From positions 641,870 to 705,869 of the forward strand of contig NZ_FOMT01000003.1 in assembly GCF_900112695.1 (NCBI RefSeq): a stretch of 64,000 nucleotides of DNA, in the 5' to 3' direction. Shown piece after piece: positions 24,502 through 32,937 of this stretch. The DNA comes from Paenibacillus catalpae (GTDB lineage: Bacteria; Bacillota; Bacilli; Paenibacillales; Paenibacillaceae). A model generated the notes under the pieces. It did no database searches. It was not told the origin of the DNA and saw nothing but the letters and a program-made list of their open reading frames with translations. A program made the position numbers and the translations under genes. Positions within the stretch are counted from its first letter, which is position 1; the number at the start of each line of letters is the position of its first letter.

Positions 24502-24828
24502 CTATTTCTCTGTCCCTTCCGATAAGTATCCGGAGATGCCTGTTAAATCGAATAAGCGTTGAATGGACGGCGGGATTTCCGTAACGGAGAAAGGAGCGTT
24601 AATCCCGTCACGATACTTCAGTATGGATACAATAATCCCAATACCCGTACTGTCGATATACTTCAGCTCACGAAGATTCAAGACGAGATTAAGATCCGTC
24701 CGGTCCATAACCGGCTCCAATGCGGTTCTTAGCTGAGGCACGACGGATAAGTCGAGCTCACCGCCAAGCGATATCATGTAGCTGTCACGTGTTTCTTTTT
24801 GATCAATCTGGAATTGCTGAGACTTCAT
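24502..24828 (-). CDS. rsbV: Anti-sigma factor antagonist RsbV (STAS domain)
   Basis: 109 residues, the normal RsbV length, from the ATG at 24828 with GGAGTGA 5 bases upstream. The STAS fold is clear (YMISLGGELDLSVVPQLRTALEPV), and the phosphorylatable Ser lies in LKYIDSTGIGIIVSILKY. Dephosphorylated RsbV binds RsbW and frees the sigma factor. The likely phosphatase is the receiver-PP2C protein encoded at 25481-26620. Confidence 0.9.
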   Translation of the reverse strand: MKSQQFQIDQKETRDSYMISLGGELDLSVVPQLRTALEPVMDRTDLNLVLNLRELKYIDSTGIGIIVSILKYRDGINAPFSVTEIPPSIQRLFDLTGISGYLSEGTEK

Positions 24829-24860
24829 TCGATTCACTCCGATCATTAAAGTAAGGGTAG

Positions 24861-25400
24861 TTATACAGATGAAATATGATAATACGCGATAGATTCGAGC
24901 GTACCGTTGTCATAGTTAATGAACAGCTTCAGCACGTTCTCCTGGCGTTCATATACGATACCGTCATCGGCCTTATAATCCGGCTCGCCCAGCGCCTCAA
25001 TTAATGCTTCTATGGAGACGGGGATTTCCTGATCATCAATCCAGATGGTATCCGCGCTTCCGCTAACCTTGATTTCTTCCATAATACCATCGCTGAACAC
25101 GACATCCAGATTTGGATATTCATACGTTTCTAGCTCTGTAAAATAGTCATCATGGGTGACGCGGACAGGTTCGCCAAGCATTCGCTCGACTGTTATTTTA
25201 TCATCGTAGAGTGTAAGTCCATTAACGGACTGCAGTTTGATGTCTGATAGGTCATAGTCCGCATGGGATACGGTTACCATTTCGTTTGGCGTAGGAGCAG
25301 TCTGCAGCTCATGAACGGGTTGAGGCAGGGCCATATAAGCGAGCGGCACGATGCCGATGATCCCTCCCGCAAGATAACATGCCAGGAATGTATTCTTCAT
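24861..25400 (-). CDS. Membrane-anchored protein with two BamE/SmpA-like repeats, unknown function
   Basis: 179 residues from the ATG at 25400 with GGAGGG upstream. An N-terminal segment (FLACYLAGGIIGIVPLAYMAL) anchors or exports it. Two similar units follow, VERMLGEPVRVTHDDYFTELETYEYPNLDVVFSDG and LIEALGEPDYKADDGIVYERQENVLKLFINY, which recall the small SmpA/BamE-type fold. It is first in the operon with rsbV and rsbW2, 32 bases before rsbV, and has a sigma-B-like promoter. A role as envelope stress sensor is possible but unproven. Confidence 0.7.
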   Translation of the reverse strand: MKNTFLACYLAGGIIGIVPLAYMALPQPVHELQTAPTPNEMVTVSHADYDLSDIKLQSVNGLTLYDDKITVERMLGEPVRVTHDDYFTELETYEYPNLDVVFSDGIMEEIKVSGSADTIWIDDQEIPVSIEALIEALGEPDYKADDGIVYERQENVLKLFINYDNGTLESIAYYHISSV

Positions 25401-25439
25401 ATTGATCCCTCCAGCCTTTGTCATTAGCCTTACTATGGA

Positions 25440-25465
25440 TTACCCGATAAGGGGGGAGTTGAAAC
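25440..25465 (-). promoter_or_regulatory. Sigma-B-type promoter of the anchored-protein/rsbV/rsbW2 operon
   Basis: GTTTCA (25465-25460), 14 bases, GGGTAA (25445-25440) on the minus strand. Both hexamers and the spacing are identical to the ytxG-rsbW-sigB promoter. Confidence 0.65.
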
Positions 25466-25480
25466 AGGCTGGAGTAAAAA

Positions 25481-26620
25481 TTATTTCGTATATAGAGTGA
25501 CGAGGCAAATATCATCCTTTTGTATAGTGCCGTTATCATTCGGAATCATGGTAGCGACAAGCGCAGAAGGGTCCAGCCGCTGTTCATTTCGCATGAGGCT
25601 GATTAACGTCTCGTTTGAGATTTCGTGCCCGTCTGCCATCCCGTCAGTCAAGCCGTCGGTGTAGAGAACAATGCCGGCGTCCTGTTCATAATGAAACTTG
25701 CCTTTGCTGACCTTCAGCTTGTTAAATAAGCCGATGGCACTGCAGCAAGGCTCAAGCAGTGCGGGCTTGCCGTCCAGGAAGGCGATTCCGGGAGGATGCC
25801 CGGCGTTGACGTACTCGATTGTTTTTTCCTCCACATCAAGCACCAGATAAATCGCCGTAAAATAGTAACTCATTAATTCATCCTTCATATGCAGCTGATT
25901 CATGTAGCGGTTGAGCTCATGCATGACCTGCTCAATGTCGGAAATGCGCGTGATGGTATCACGCAGCACGGAAGAGATGTACATGCAGACCAGAGATGAT
26001 GAAATGCCATGGCCCATCATATCAAGCAGAATGACACCATAACGATTCCTGTCAATCCGGTACCAGTTGTAAAAGTCACCGGCAAGCTCGGAAGAGGGCT
26101 GGTAGGCGGCATTGATTTTCAAATTCTCGTCATCAATGGCTGTGCTGAGAACACTAAGCTGCACCTGCTTGGCCAGCTCCAGCTCGGATTTCATTTTTTT
26201 GTCATGTTCCTTATGCCGGTCGATTTCATGCTTCAGCCGCAAGGCTGAGCGTATCCGTGCAAGAAGCTCCATCCGGTTGATCGGCTTCATCACATAGTCG
26301 CAGGCCCCGGCATCAAGGGCTTCGGCCATCTTGTTCGAATCTCCAACCGCGGTAACAAATATGATCGGAATGTCCTTGTAACGCTTGTCCTGCAATACGT
26401 TTCGGCATGCTTCAATTCCGTCGATGTCAGGCATCATCATATCCATAAGAATTAATTCCACATCCGAGTCTATTGAAGCAGCCGAGCCTTCTATACCAAG
26501 AATTCCATATAGTTCACGGGCTGATGAGGCTGTTAATAAATTCCGGTAACCGGCTTTATTCAGAATCGTCTGCACAATAAGCTGATTGGTCGCATTGTCG
26601 TCAACAATGATGATACTCAT
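25481..26620 (-). CDS. Receiver-PP2C phosphatase (RsbU/RsbP-type activator of RsbV)
   Basis: 379 residues from the ATG at 26620 (AAAGGT upstream). Residues ~1-125 are a response-regulator receiver (IIVDDN, phosphoacceptor in LILMDMMMPDIDG, Lys in VMKPINR); a helical linker follows, then a SpoIIE/PP2C phosphatase domain (SSELAGDFYNW, LLDMMGHGISSSL, NAGHPPG, LYTDGLTDG). It would dephosphorylate RsbV when its receiver is phosphorylated. The hybrid kinase at 19980-22661 is a candidate input. Confidence 0.9.
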   Translation of the reverse strand: MSIIIVDDNATNQLIVQTILNKAGYRNLLTASSARELYGILGIEGSAASIDSDVELILMDMMMPDIDGIEACRNVLQDKRYKDIPIIFVTAVGDSNKMAEALDAGACDYVMKPINRMELLARIRSALRLKHEIDRHKEHDKKMKSELELAKQVQLSVLSTAIDDENLKINAAYQPSSELAGDFYNWYRIDRNRYGVILLDMMGHGISSSLVCMYISSVLRDTITRISDIEQVMHELNRYMNQLHMKDELMSYYFTAIYLVLDVEEKTIEYVNAGHPPGIAFLDGKPALLEPCCSAIGLFNKLKVSKGKFHYEQDAGIVLYTDGLTDGMADGHEISNETLISLMRNEQRLDPSALVATMIPNDNGTIQKDDICLVTLYTK

Positions 26621-26682
26621 CCGGAGCACACCTTTCTTGCCTATTTTTTAACATTATTCTTTTTAACACTATACCATAGTTC

Positions 26683-26713
26683 AAAGACCTACCCATACGG
26701 ATAGGTCTTTGTT
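26683..26713 (-). terminator. Hairpin terminator after yflT
   Basis: CAAAGACCTA / TAGGTCTTTG around CCCATACGGA; weak T tail on the minus strand, longer on the plus strand. Confidence 0.55.
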
Positions 26714-26738
26714 TTTGAATGTTCGCTTGAACGAACAT

Positions 26739-27140
26739 TTATAAGCGGTATTCCGGATAGTAATAGACCGAAGTGTCATAATCGTCATCCTTGTATTCCT
26801 TGCCGCCCCAGCCGATAACCAGAATTTTATCCCTGTCCATTTGCTGCTCAAGATGCTCGGCATATTGCTTGGAGATCCCGAGTGATCTCATCTTAGCGCG
26901 AAGCTCATCGCCGGTAGAGCGGAAGATGTTGGCGATTGCCGTTCCCACGCCTTCTGCGGATACACCGATTTGCTCGGCGTCCGTATTTTTGGCAATGCGT
27001 GCTGTACGGCCTTTATCGTGAGTCAGTACAAAGATGTTCTCCCTCGCATAGCCGTCGCGTTCGAAACGGTGAACCTGCTCTTGAACCTCCAGCATGTTAT
27101 TAACCGTGTGTACTCTTGTCGTCATGGTTTGGGTTGTCAT
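26739..27140 (-). CDS. General stress protein 17M-like (YflT family)
   Basis: 133 residues. The N-terminal fold of the YflT/GSP-17M family is visible (VHTVNNMLEVQEQVHRFERDGYARENIFVLTHDKGRTARIAKNTDAEQIGV); the C-terminus is acidic and Tyr-rich. In Bacillus yflT is a sigma-B regulon member of unknown biochemistry. GAGGAGGAAT precedes the ATG. It lies 47 bases after the DUF1328 gene and probably shares its sigma-B-like promoter. Confidence 0.85.
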   Translation of the reverse strand: MTTQTMTTRVHTVNNMLEVQEQVHRFERDGYARENIFVLTHDKGRTARIAKNTDAEQIGVSAEGVGTAIANIFRSTGDELRAKMRSLGISKQYAEHLEQQMDRDKILVIGWGGKEYKDDDYDTSVYYYPEYRL

Positions 27141-27187
27141 TGTAATTCCTCCTCGATTTTAGTTAAATGATTGGCTGTTGTTCTTGG

Positions 27188-27349
27188 TTATGCTCGTCTT
27201 CGTCCGAATATCAGGGATGCGATAAAGAGGACGATAAAGACTACGAATAAGATTTTCGCAATGCCGGCAAGCGCTGATGCGATGCCCAGGAATCCAAACA
27301 GGCCGGCGACGACTGCGAAGATGAAGAAGAGTAGTGCCCATCCTAACAT
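27188..27349 (-). CDS. Small DUF1328/YtjA-type membrane protein
   Basis: 53 residues reading [20 protein letters not shown], then [20 protein letters not shown], ending in Arg-rich FGRRRA. Two hydrophobic helices with small-residue faces match the DUF1328 family, often seen among stress-induced membrane peptides. AAAGGTGAT lies 6 bases before the ATG. A sigma-B-like promoter at 27451-27426 precedes it. It is easily missed because of its length. Confidence 0.85.
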   Translation of the reverse strand: MLGWALLFFIFAVVAGLFGFLGIASALAGIAKILFVVFIVLFIASLIFGRRRA

Positions 27350-27425
27350 ATTAATCACCTTTCTTTCGATTGGGTTTTTCTTGCTGTTTTGTTTGTTTCG
27401 CTTGCTTGTCTTGCTTGATAGATAC

Positions 27426-27451
27426 TTAACCAGGATGCCTGGAGATGAAAC
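27426..27451 (-). promoter_or_regulatory. Candidate sigma-B promoter of the DUF1328-yflT pair
   Basis: GTTTCA (27451-27446), 14 bases, GGTTAA (27431-27426) on the minus strand; one base from the motif at ytxG. The start codon is about 77 bases downstream. Confidence 0.5.
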
Positions 27452-27518
27452 AGCTTCTGCAGCAAAAAGTCTAATCCGATAGGCTCAGGAATTTATCTTC
27501 ATTAATATATCTACCTAA

Positions 27519-27553
27519 AAAACAGCCTGCACGGGTTAACGTGCAGGCTGTTT
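27519..27553 (-). terminator. Terminator after the glycerophosphodiesterase gene
   Basis: AAACAGCCTGCAC / GTGCAGGCTGTTT around an 8-base loop; followed on the minus strand by TTTTT. Confidence 0.85.
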
Positions 27554-27567
27554 GACGTGCCAATCTA

Positions 27568-28332
27568 TTAAAGACGGCCCAGATATTCCTTCAATCGACC
27601 AGGAAAATCGGTAATGATGCCTGTTACGCCGATGGAGACAAGACGGTCCCATTCGGCAGGATGATTGGATGTGTAAGGATAGATATGAAGCCCTGCGGCA
27701 ACAGCGTCCTCGGCATCCTGAGCTCCGATGAGCCCGTGATGCGGATGAAGCGACCACACCTCTGTTTCCAGCAGCGCCGCGTACGAAGCATGATGAATGA
27801 GGTCGGCGGCATACAAGAGTCCGATGCGCAGCTCCGGCTCCGCCTGCTTCAGCCTGAGAAGCAGCTTATGGTCGAAAGAAGAGACGATGGTGCGCTCTAG
27901 TCGATTTTCGGCGCGGAGGTAGTCCAGCAGGATTTCGTCGAGGAGGGCTCCTGCGGAATCCTTCACTTCAACATTGATCTCAACGTCCTCCGGGAGGAGG
28001 TCGTACACTTCCTCCAGAAATGGGACTCGTTCTCCGGCAAAAGCAGGCGAGAACCAGCTTCCCGCATCCGCCTCGCGGATAACGTCCGAATGCAGGGAGC
28101 GGATCGCTCCGGAGCAGTCCGTCGTCCGGTCGAGCGTATCGTCATGGCAGACGATAAGCTTGCCGTCCATCGACAAATGAATGTCCAGTTCCACCATATG
28201 GCTTCCTTGCTCGGCCGCAAGCCTGAAGCTCGCCAGCGTATTCTCTGGTGCTTCTCCGGCCGCTCCTCTATGCCCGATTACGATTGGGCTGCTTGCATTT
28301 CTCTTCATGTCATGCTCGATTTCCACTGTCAT
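27568..28332 (-). CDS. ugpQ: Glycerophosphodiester phosphodiesterase (UgpQ-type)
   Basis: 254 residues from the ATG at 28332 (GGGAGG upstream). GDPD motifs are all present: VIGHRGAAGEAPENTLASF, VELDIHLSMDGKLIVCHD, DRTTD, and EINVEVK. There is no signal peptide, so it is cytosolic and would cleave imported glycerophosphodiesters to glycerol-3-phosphate plus alcohol. It is divergent from a UgpA/UgpE/UgpB-like importer, which fits uptake and use of glycerophosphodiesters under phosphate limitation. Confidence 0.9.
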   Translation of the reverse strand: MTVEIEHDMKRNASSPIVIGHRGAAGEAPENTLASFRLAAEQGSHMVELDIHLSMDGKLIVCHDDTLDRTTDCSGAIRSLHSDVIREADAGSWFSPAFAGERVPFLEEVYDLLPEDVEINVEVKDSAGALLDEILLDYLRAENRLERTIVSSFDHKLLLRLKQAEPELRIGLLYAADLIHHASYAALLETEVWSLHPHHGLIGAQDAEDAVAAGLHIYPYTSNHPAEWDRLVSIGVTGIITDFPGRLKEYLGRL

Positions 28333-28502
28333 CTTCCTGTTCCCTCCCAGTCGGGCATGCACGCGCTATTTTCGGCAATCCCGTTAGTCACCCTTTATCA
28401 TATGCCTTCTTCGTGGGCTTGTCCCGCATGCATTTGAAAACTAAAAGAAATCTTTAGAAAGATATGGTTTCTTTCAATTAAGCGTTATCTCCTTTCCTAA
28501 TC

Positions 28503-28530
28503 TTCATAAATTTATGACATTGAGGTTACA
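28503..28530 (+). promoter_or_regulatory. Possible PHO box upstream of the ugp-like operon
   Basis: TTCATA (28503), ATGACA (28514) and GTTACA (28525) lie in exact 11-bp register and match TT(A/T/C)A(C/T)A at 6, 4 and 5 of 6 positions. Weaker than the pst box; supported by the likely substrate of the importer. Confidence 0.35.
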
Positions 28531-28604
28531 AATGGGAGTTATTGTTAGACTTGCCAAACCGAATCCGGCAAAACCATCTCTTGAAAGGGCGGTTGCAGTC
28601 ACAA

Positions 28605-29570
28605 ATGAACTCATCCCTCTATTCGGACAAGTCTAAACCAGTCTTGTCTCCGGTCTCCAAAGTCTCGGTCCGTACCCCGATTGCCGCAGGCAAGCTGAGG
28701 CGGATGCGGGAGCAGCTGCTAGGTTACCTGTTTCTATCGCCTAGTCTGGCTGTATTCCTCTTGTTTTTATTTTATCCGATGGCTCGCTCGGTCTATCTGA
28801 GCTTTCAGCTTACCGATCCCCGCGGCAGGGTTGCCGCTTACGCGGGCTGGGACAATTATTCGCGGATGATGGAATCGTCCGCTTTCTGGAACAGTCTTTG
28901 GATCACGGTCAAATTCACGCTGCTGACCGTGCCTGCCGGACTTGCCCTCGGCTTGCTATGCGCCAGCCTCGTGCATGCCGCCGGCAGAGGGAGCAAGATC
29001 TTCCGCTTCATCTTCTCGGTTCCGCTGGCTCTTTCCGTCGGAACGGCGTCTATCCTGTGGATGATCCTGTATCACCCGTCCCTTGGCATGCTCAACTACT
29101 TGCTTGAACAGATCGGCATCGGGCCGGTCCAATGGCTGACCGATCCGGCAGCAGCGCTTGGTTCCGTCTCGCTTATGACTATTTGGATGAACTCCGGGTT
29201 TCCGTTCGTCTTGCTCCTGGCCGCCATTCAAGGGCTCGACAACGATGTTATGGACAGCTCGCGAATCGATGGCGCTTCGATGTGGAGAACATTTTTCTCG
29301 ATCAAGCTGCCGCTGCTGTCGCCGACGCTTTTCTTCCTCGCGGTCGTGTCGATTATGAGCGCCTTCCAATCGTTCGGACAAATCAATATCCTCACCAAGG
29401 GCGGCCCTGCCGGATCAACGGATGTGCTGGTGTACTCTATTTACCGGGAAGCCTTCATTAATTACCAGTTCGGAACCGGCAGCGCTCTGGCCATCGTCCT
29501 GTTCATCCTGATGCTTCTTCTGACGGCAGTACAATTCCTCGTGCTTGGAAAGAAGGTGCATTACCAGTGA
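28605..29570 (+). CDS. Sugar-phosphate-type ABC permease, UgpA-like
   Basis: About 321 residues from the ATG at 28605; no ideal ribosome site exists, and a TTG at 28593 behind AAAGGG is an alternative. Six membrane segments, the first LLGYLFLSPSLAVFLLFLFYPMARSVYLSF, and the EAA loop MDSSRIDGASMWRTFFSIKLPLLSP are typical of MalF/UgpA-type permeases. With the UgpE-like and UgpB-like products and the adjacent phosphodiesterase it probably imports glycerol-3-phosphate or its diesters. A lactose-type sugar cannot be excluded. Confidence 0.88.
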   Translation: MNSSLYSDKSKPVLSPVSKVSVRTPIAAGKLRRMREQLLGYLFLSPSLAVFLLFLFYPMARSVYLSFQLTDPRGRVAAYAGWDNYSRMMESSAFWNSLWITVKFTLLTVPAGLALGLLCASLVHAAGRGSKIFRFIFSVPLALSVGTASILWMILYHPSLGMLNYLLEQIGIGPVQWLTDPAAALGSVSLMTIWMNSGFPFVLLLAAIQGLDNDVMDSSRIDGASMWRTFFSIKLPLLSPTLFFLAVVSIMSAFQSFGQINILTKGGPAGSTDVLVYSIYREAFINYQFGTGSALAIVLFILMLLLTAVQFLVLGKKVHYQ

Positions 29571-30397
29571 TGGCATCACGCAATCCGGTCCGTTTTTTCA
29601 GCCTTTACGGCTTACTCATTCTGCTGTCGCTGCTCGTGCTGGGACCGCTGTTGTACCTGCTTGCTCAGATCTTCATGACTCCGGCCGAAGCAGGTCAATA
29701 TCCGCCCAAGCTGCTTCCTTCCGGTCTTCATACGGCAGAGCTGAAGAATGCGATCGAAACCGTGCCGATATTCGGCTTCATCTTCAACAGCTTTATTCTT
29801 GCGGTTGCGATTATGGTGCTCCAGGTGCTGACGGCGGCACTGGCCGCTTACGCATTTGTCTACATCCGGTTCTCCGGAAGCCGGTTCTGGTTCGCGCTGT
29901 TTATCAGCACGATGATGATTCCATGGGAAGTAACCATTATTCCTAACTATTTGACGGTCAAAAGCTGGGGATGGCTCGATTCGTTCCAAGGGCTCATTGT
30001 ACCTTTTGCAGCCTCGGCGTTTGGGGTGTTCCTGCTCCGCCAGTTCTTCCTGCAGCTGCCACGTGAGCTGTTCGAGGCGGCGCGCATCGACGGCTGCGGA
30101 CATTTCCGCCACTTCGTCTCCGTTGTGCTGCCGTTATCTGGCCCAGCCGCTGCATCGCTGGCCGTATACGTGTTCCTGAACGGATGGAACCAGTACCTGT
30201 GGCCGCTGCTCGTTACAAGCAGCGATGCCATGAGGACGGTCCAGATCGGAATCGCGATGCTGCAATTCGAGGAGCTGACGAGCTGGAATCTGGTGCTTTG
30301 CGGAGTGGCGCTTGTTCTGGTGCCATCGCTGGTACTGCTGGCGCTGGGCTTGAAGCCGCTTGTAAGAGGGATTACGGCCGGCGCGGTTAAAGGCTGA
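29570..30397 (+). CDS. Sugar-phosphate-type ABC permease, UgpE-like
   Basis: 275 residues. The ATG at 29570 overlaps the upstream stop (TGATG); a GTG one codon earlier is slightly better placed after AGAAGGTG. Six membrane segments, the block MMIPWEVTIIPNYLTVKSWGWLDSFQGLIVPF and the EAA loop FEAARIDGCGHFRHFVSVVLPLS define the MalG/UgpE family. It is the second membrane half of the importer. Confidence 0.88.
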   Translation: MASRNPVRFFSLYGLLILLSLLVLGPLLYLLAQIFMTPAEAGQYPPKLLPSGLHTAELKNAIETVPIFGFIFNSFILAVAIMVLQVLTAALAAYAFVYIRFSGSRFWFALFISTMMIPWEVTIIPNYLTVKSWGWLDSFQGLIVPFAASAFGVFLLRQFFLQLPRELFEAARIDGCGHFRHFVSVVLPLSGPAAASLAVYVFLNGWNQYLWPLLVTSSDAMRTVQIGIAMLQFEELTSWNLVLCGVALVLVPSLVLLALGLKPLVRGITAGAVKG

Positions 30398-30483
30398 TGA
30401 GGAACTTTAGTTCAATTCGGGTATTCGTCCTTCGGGACTAGCCATATATAGAAAACATTATTTTAAGGGAGAGAAAAGAAACC

Positions 30484-31893
30484 ATGGTTAAACGCAATTG
30501 GAAAATGGTACTGCCTGTGGCGGCAATGCTTGTGCTGCCTTTATCAGCTTGCGCATCGAATCCGAACAACGGCGGAAATGAACCGTCGCCTACCGTTTCG
30601 GCTTCCAATACGGACACCGCAGCAAACGCTGGCGCAGCTTCCACCGAGCCGGCCAAAGAGCCTGTCAAAGTGGTCTGGTGGCATTCCATGAGCGGCGAGC
30701 TCGGAACGGCTGCGGACAAGCTCGTCAGCGATTTCAACGCTTCGCATCCCGATATTAAGGTAGAAGGCGTCTTCCAAGGCACTTATGACGAAAGCCTGAA
30801 CAAGCTGAAGGCTTCCATGGATTCCAAGTCCGGCCCTTCCTTGATCCAGGTGTATGAGATTGGTTCGAAATTCATGATCGATTCCGGCGCCGTAACGCCG
30901 GTACAGCAGTTCATCGACGAGGAAAGCTATGACGTGTCTTCTCTGGAGCCGAATATCCGCAGCTACTATACGTTCGACGGCAAGCAGTACTCCATGCCTT
31001 TCAATACTTCCAATCCGATACTTTACTATAACAAGGATCTGTTCACAAAAGCCGGTCTTGATCCGAACAAGCCGCCTGCGACTTACCAAGAAGTAGCTGA
31101 TGCTGCCAAGAAGCTGACCGGGGACGGCGTGACAGGAGCATCCTTCGCCATCTACGGCTGGTTCATGGAGCAGCTGCTCGCCAATCAGGGCAAGGATCTT
31201 GTAAATAACGGCAACGGCCGCGACAGCTCCGCTTCGGAATCGCTCGTGAACCAGGAAGCAGCAGTCAAGACGCTGACCTGGTGGAAGGGCATGGTTGATG
31301 ACAAGTCTGTTCTGAATCTTGGACGCAAGACGGACGACACGAAAAAAGCGTTCCTGGCCGGCCAGATTGCCATGACGCTTGATTCGACGGCTTCGCTGCG
31401 CGGCATTGTTGACGGCGCAGCAGGCAAATTCGAAGTGGGTACGGCCTTCCTGCCGAAACCGGACGCTTCCTCCGAAGGCGGCGTCGTTGTCGGCGGAGCA
31501 AGCCTGTGGATTCTGAACAACAAGCCGGCGGAAGAGCAGAAAGCCGCTTGGGAATTCATCAAGTACTTGGCAGAGCCGGCAGTCCAAGCAGAGTGGCATA
31601 TCAACACCGGCTACTTCCCGATTACAAGCAAAGCTTATGACGAGCAGATTGTAAAAGATAATCTGGCGAAGTATCCGCAGTTCCAGACAGCGGTAGACCA
31701 GCTTCATGCCTCCAAGCCGGGCACAGCAAGCCAAGGCGCCGTAATGGGCGTATTCCCGGAAGCGCGCCAGACGGTGGAAGGCGCGATCGAGGAAGCGTTC
31801 ACGGGCAAGAAGGACGTTAAGGCTGCGCTTGATGATGCGGCAAAGCAGATTACCGAGAAAATCGGCATCTACAACAAGACGGTAGCGAAATAA
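30484..31893 (+). CDS. ABC transporter substrate-binding lipoprotein, UgpB-like
   Basis: 469 residues with a lipoprotein signal (lipobox LPLSAC, Cys at ~res 20), a Ser/Thr/Asn linker, then VKVVWWHSMSGELGTAADKLVSDFNASHPDIKVEGVFQGTYDESLNKLKAS, the typical opening of UgpB-type family 1 binding proteins. Later blocks (MPFNTSNPILYYNKDLFTKAGL, WEFIKYLAEPAVQAEWHINTGYFPIT) agree. It would bind glycerol-3-phosphate or its diesters outside the cell. GGGAGAG precedes the ATG and a strong terminator follows. Confidence 0.9.
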   Translation: MVKRNWKMVLPVAAMLVLPLSACASNPNNGGNEPSPTVSASNTDTAANAGAASTEPAKEPVKVVWWHSMSGELGTAADKLVSDFNASHPDIKVEGVFQGTYDESLNKLKASMDSKSGPSLIQVYEIGSKFMIDSGAVTPVQQFIDEESYDVSSLEPNIRSYYTFDGKQYSMPFNTSNPILYYNKDLFTKAGLDPNKPPATYQEVADAAKKLTGDGVTGASFAIYGWFMEQLLANQGKDLVNNGNGRDSSASESLVNQEAAVKTLTWWKGMVDDKSVLNLGRKTDDTKKAFLAGQIAMTLDSTASLRGIVDGAAGKFEVGTAFLPKPDASSEGGVVVGGASLWILNNKPAEEQKAAWEFIKYLAEPAVQAEWHINTGYFPITSKAYDEQIVKDNLAKYPQFQTAVDQLHASKPGTASQGAVMGVFPEARQTVEGAIEEAFTGKKDVKAALDDAAKQITEKIGIYNKTVAK

Positions 31894-31917
31894 CTAGCGA
31901 AAGCTTTTGCAGCCTGG

Positions 31918-31956
31918 AACAGCCCTTGGGATCTATGCTCCCAAGGGCTGTTTTTA
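31918..31956 (+). terminator. Intrinsic terminator after the ugp-like operon
   Basis: AACAGCCCTTGGGA / TCCCAAGGGCTGTT with a 7-base loop and TTT tail. Confidence 0.85.
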
Positions 31957-32055
31957 ATTATGTTCAGAATTATCTGATAATAATGTTTCATCGAATCGAT
32001 AGCTGGTTAAGTAATGACATGATAGCAATTCCAAATCGAAAAGGATGTGGGATCG

Positions 32056-32910
32056 ATGGAGAAGCATAAGGTACATGTTAACGGCATCGATATGGTATAT
32101 GAAGAATGTGGTCAAGAAAACGAAAAAACGATTATTCTGATTCACGGTTTTTGCGGCTCCTCCCATTACTGGCATAATGTTTGTCCGCTGTTGACCGAGC
32201 ACTACCGTGTAATCATGCCGCAGCTGCGGGGTCATGGCGAGACATCGGTACCAGACAATATTTATACAATGGAAGCATTAGCTGATGATATAAATGGACT
32301 CGTAGAAAAATTGGGCATAGAAAAAACGGTTTTATTTGGCCATTCCCTTGGCGGCTATGTAACGCTGGCATTTGCTGATAAATACCCGGATAAGCTGTCC
32401 GGCTTTGGACTAATTCATTCCACGGCTCTGCCGGACACGGAAGAAATGAAGCGGAAAAGGTATCAAGATATCGCCTTCATCCAGAAGGAAGGGATCGAGC
32501 CTTATGTCCACGAGCTTATTCCGAAGCTGTTTAAGGAATCCAAGAGGCAGGATATGCCTGATGAGGTGGAAAAGGTTAAAGAGGCCGGACTCAAGATGTC
32601 TGCAAAGGGAGCTATTCATACGCTTGAAGGTATGATGATGAGGCCGGACCGCAGCGCGATGCTGCATGAAGCATGTTACCCCATTTTGCTGGTGGCAGGG
32701 GCGGATGATGAAGTCGTGTCTCCGGATGATACATTCTCCGTCAATGAACAGGAGACGCCAAAGACGACTTACGAGTACCCGCATATTCAAGAAAACACGT
32801 TCGAGGGCGTTGCTCATATGAGTCTGTTCGAGGCCCCAGAGCAGCTGGCCAGGGTCATTGCGAACTACCTCAGAACCCTTGGGGAGAAGGAGCCCGTGAG
32901 GGCATTGTAA
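32056..32910 (+). CDS. Alpha/beta hydrolase
   Basis: 284 residues from the ATG at 32056, with AAGGATG 8 bases upstream. Catalytic features: oxyanion region IILIHGFCGSSHYW, nucleophile elbow LFGHSLGGYVTLAF, acid in LLVAGADDEVVSP, and a His in FEGVAHMSLFEAPEQL. It belongs to the broad haloperoxidase/esterase group; the substrate cannot be inferred. There is no signal peptide. It stands alone between two terminators. Confidence 0.85.
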   Translation: MEKHKVHVNGIDMVYEECGQENEKTIILIHGFCGSSHYWHNVCPLLTEHYRVIMPQLRGHGETSVPDNIYTMEALADDINGLVEKLGIEKTVLFGHSLGGYVTLAFADKYPDKLSGFGLIHSTALPDTEEMKRKRYQDIAFIQKEGIEPYVHELIPKLFKESKRQDMPDEVEKVKEAGLKMSAKGAIHTLEGMMMRPDRSAMLHEACYPILLVAGADDEVVSPDDTFSVNEQETPKTTYEYPHIQENTFEGVAHMSLFEAPEQLARVIANYLRTLGEKEPVRAL

Positions 32911-32937
32911 GCCGGTGAATAAACAGAATAGAAGGAT

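Noticed and set aside
30544..31734. Long open frame antisense to the UgpB-like gene
   Set aside because: The sense strand clearly encodes a complete lipoprotein; the antisense product is Arg/Cys/His-rich with no family features.
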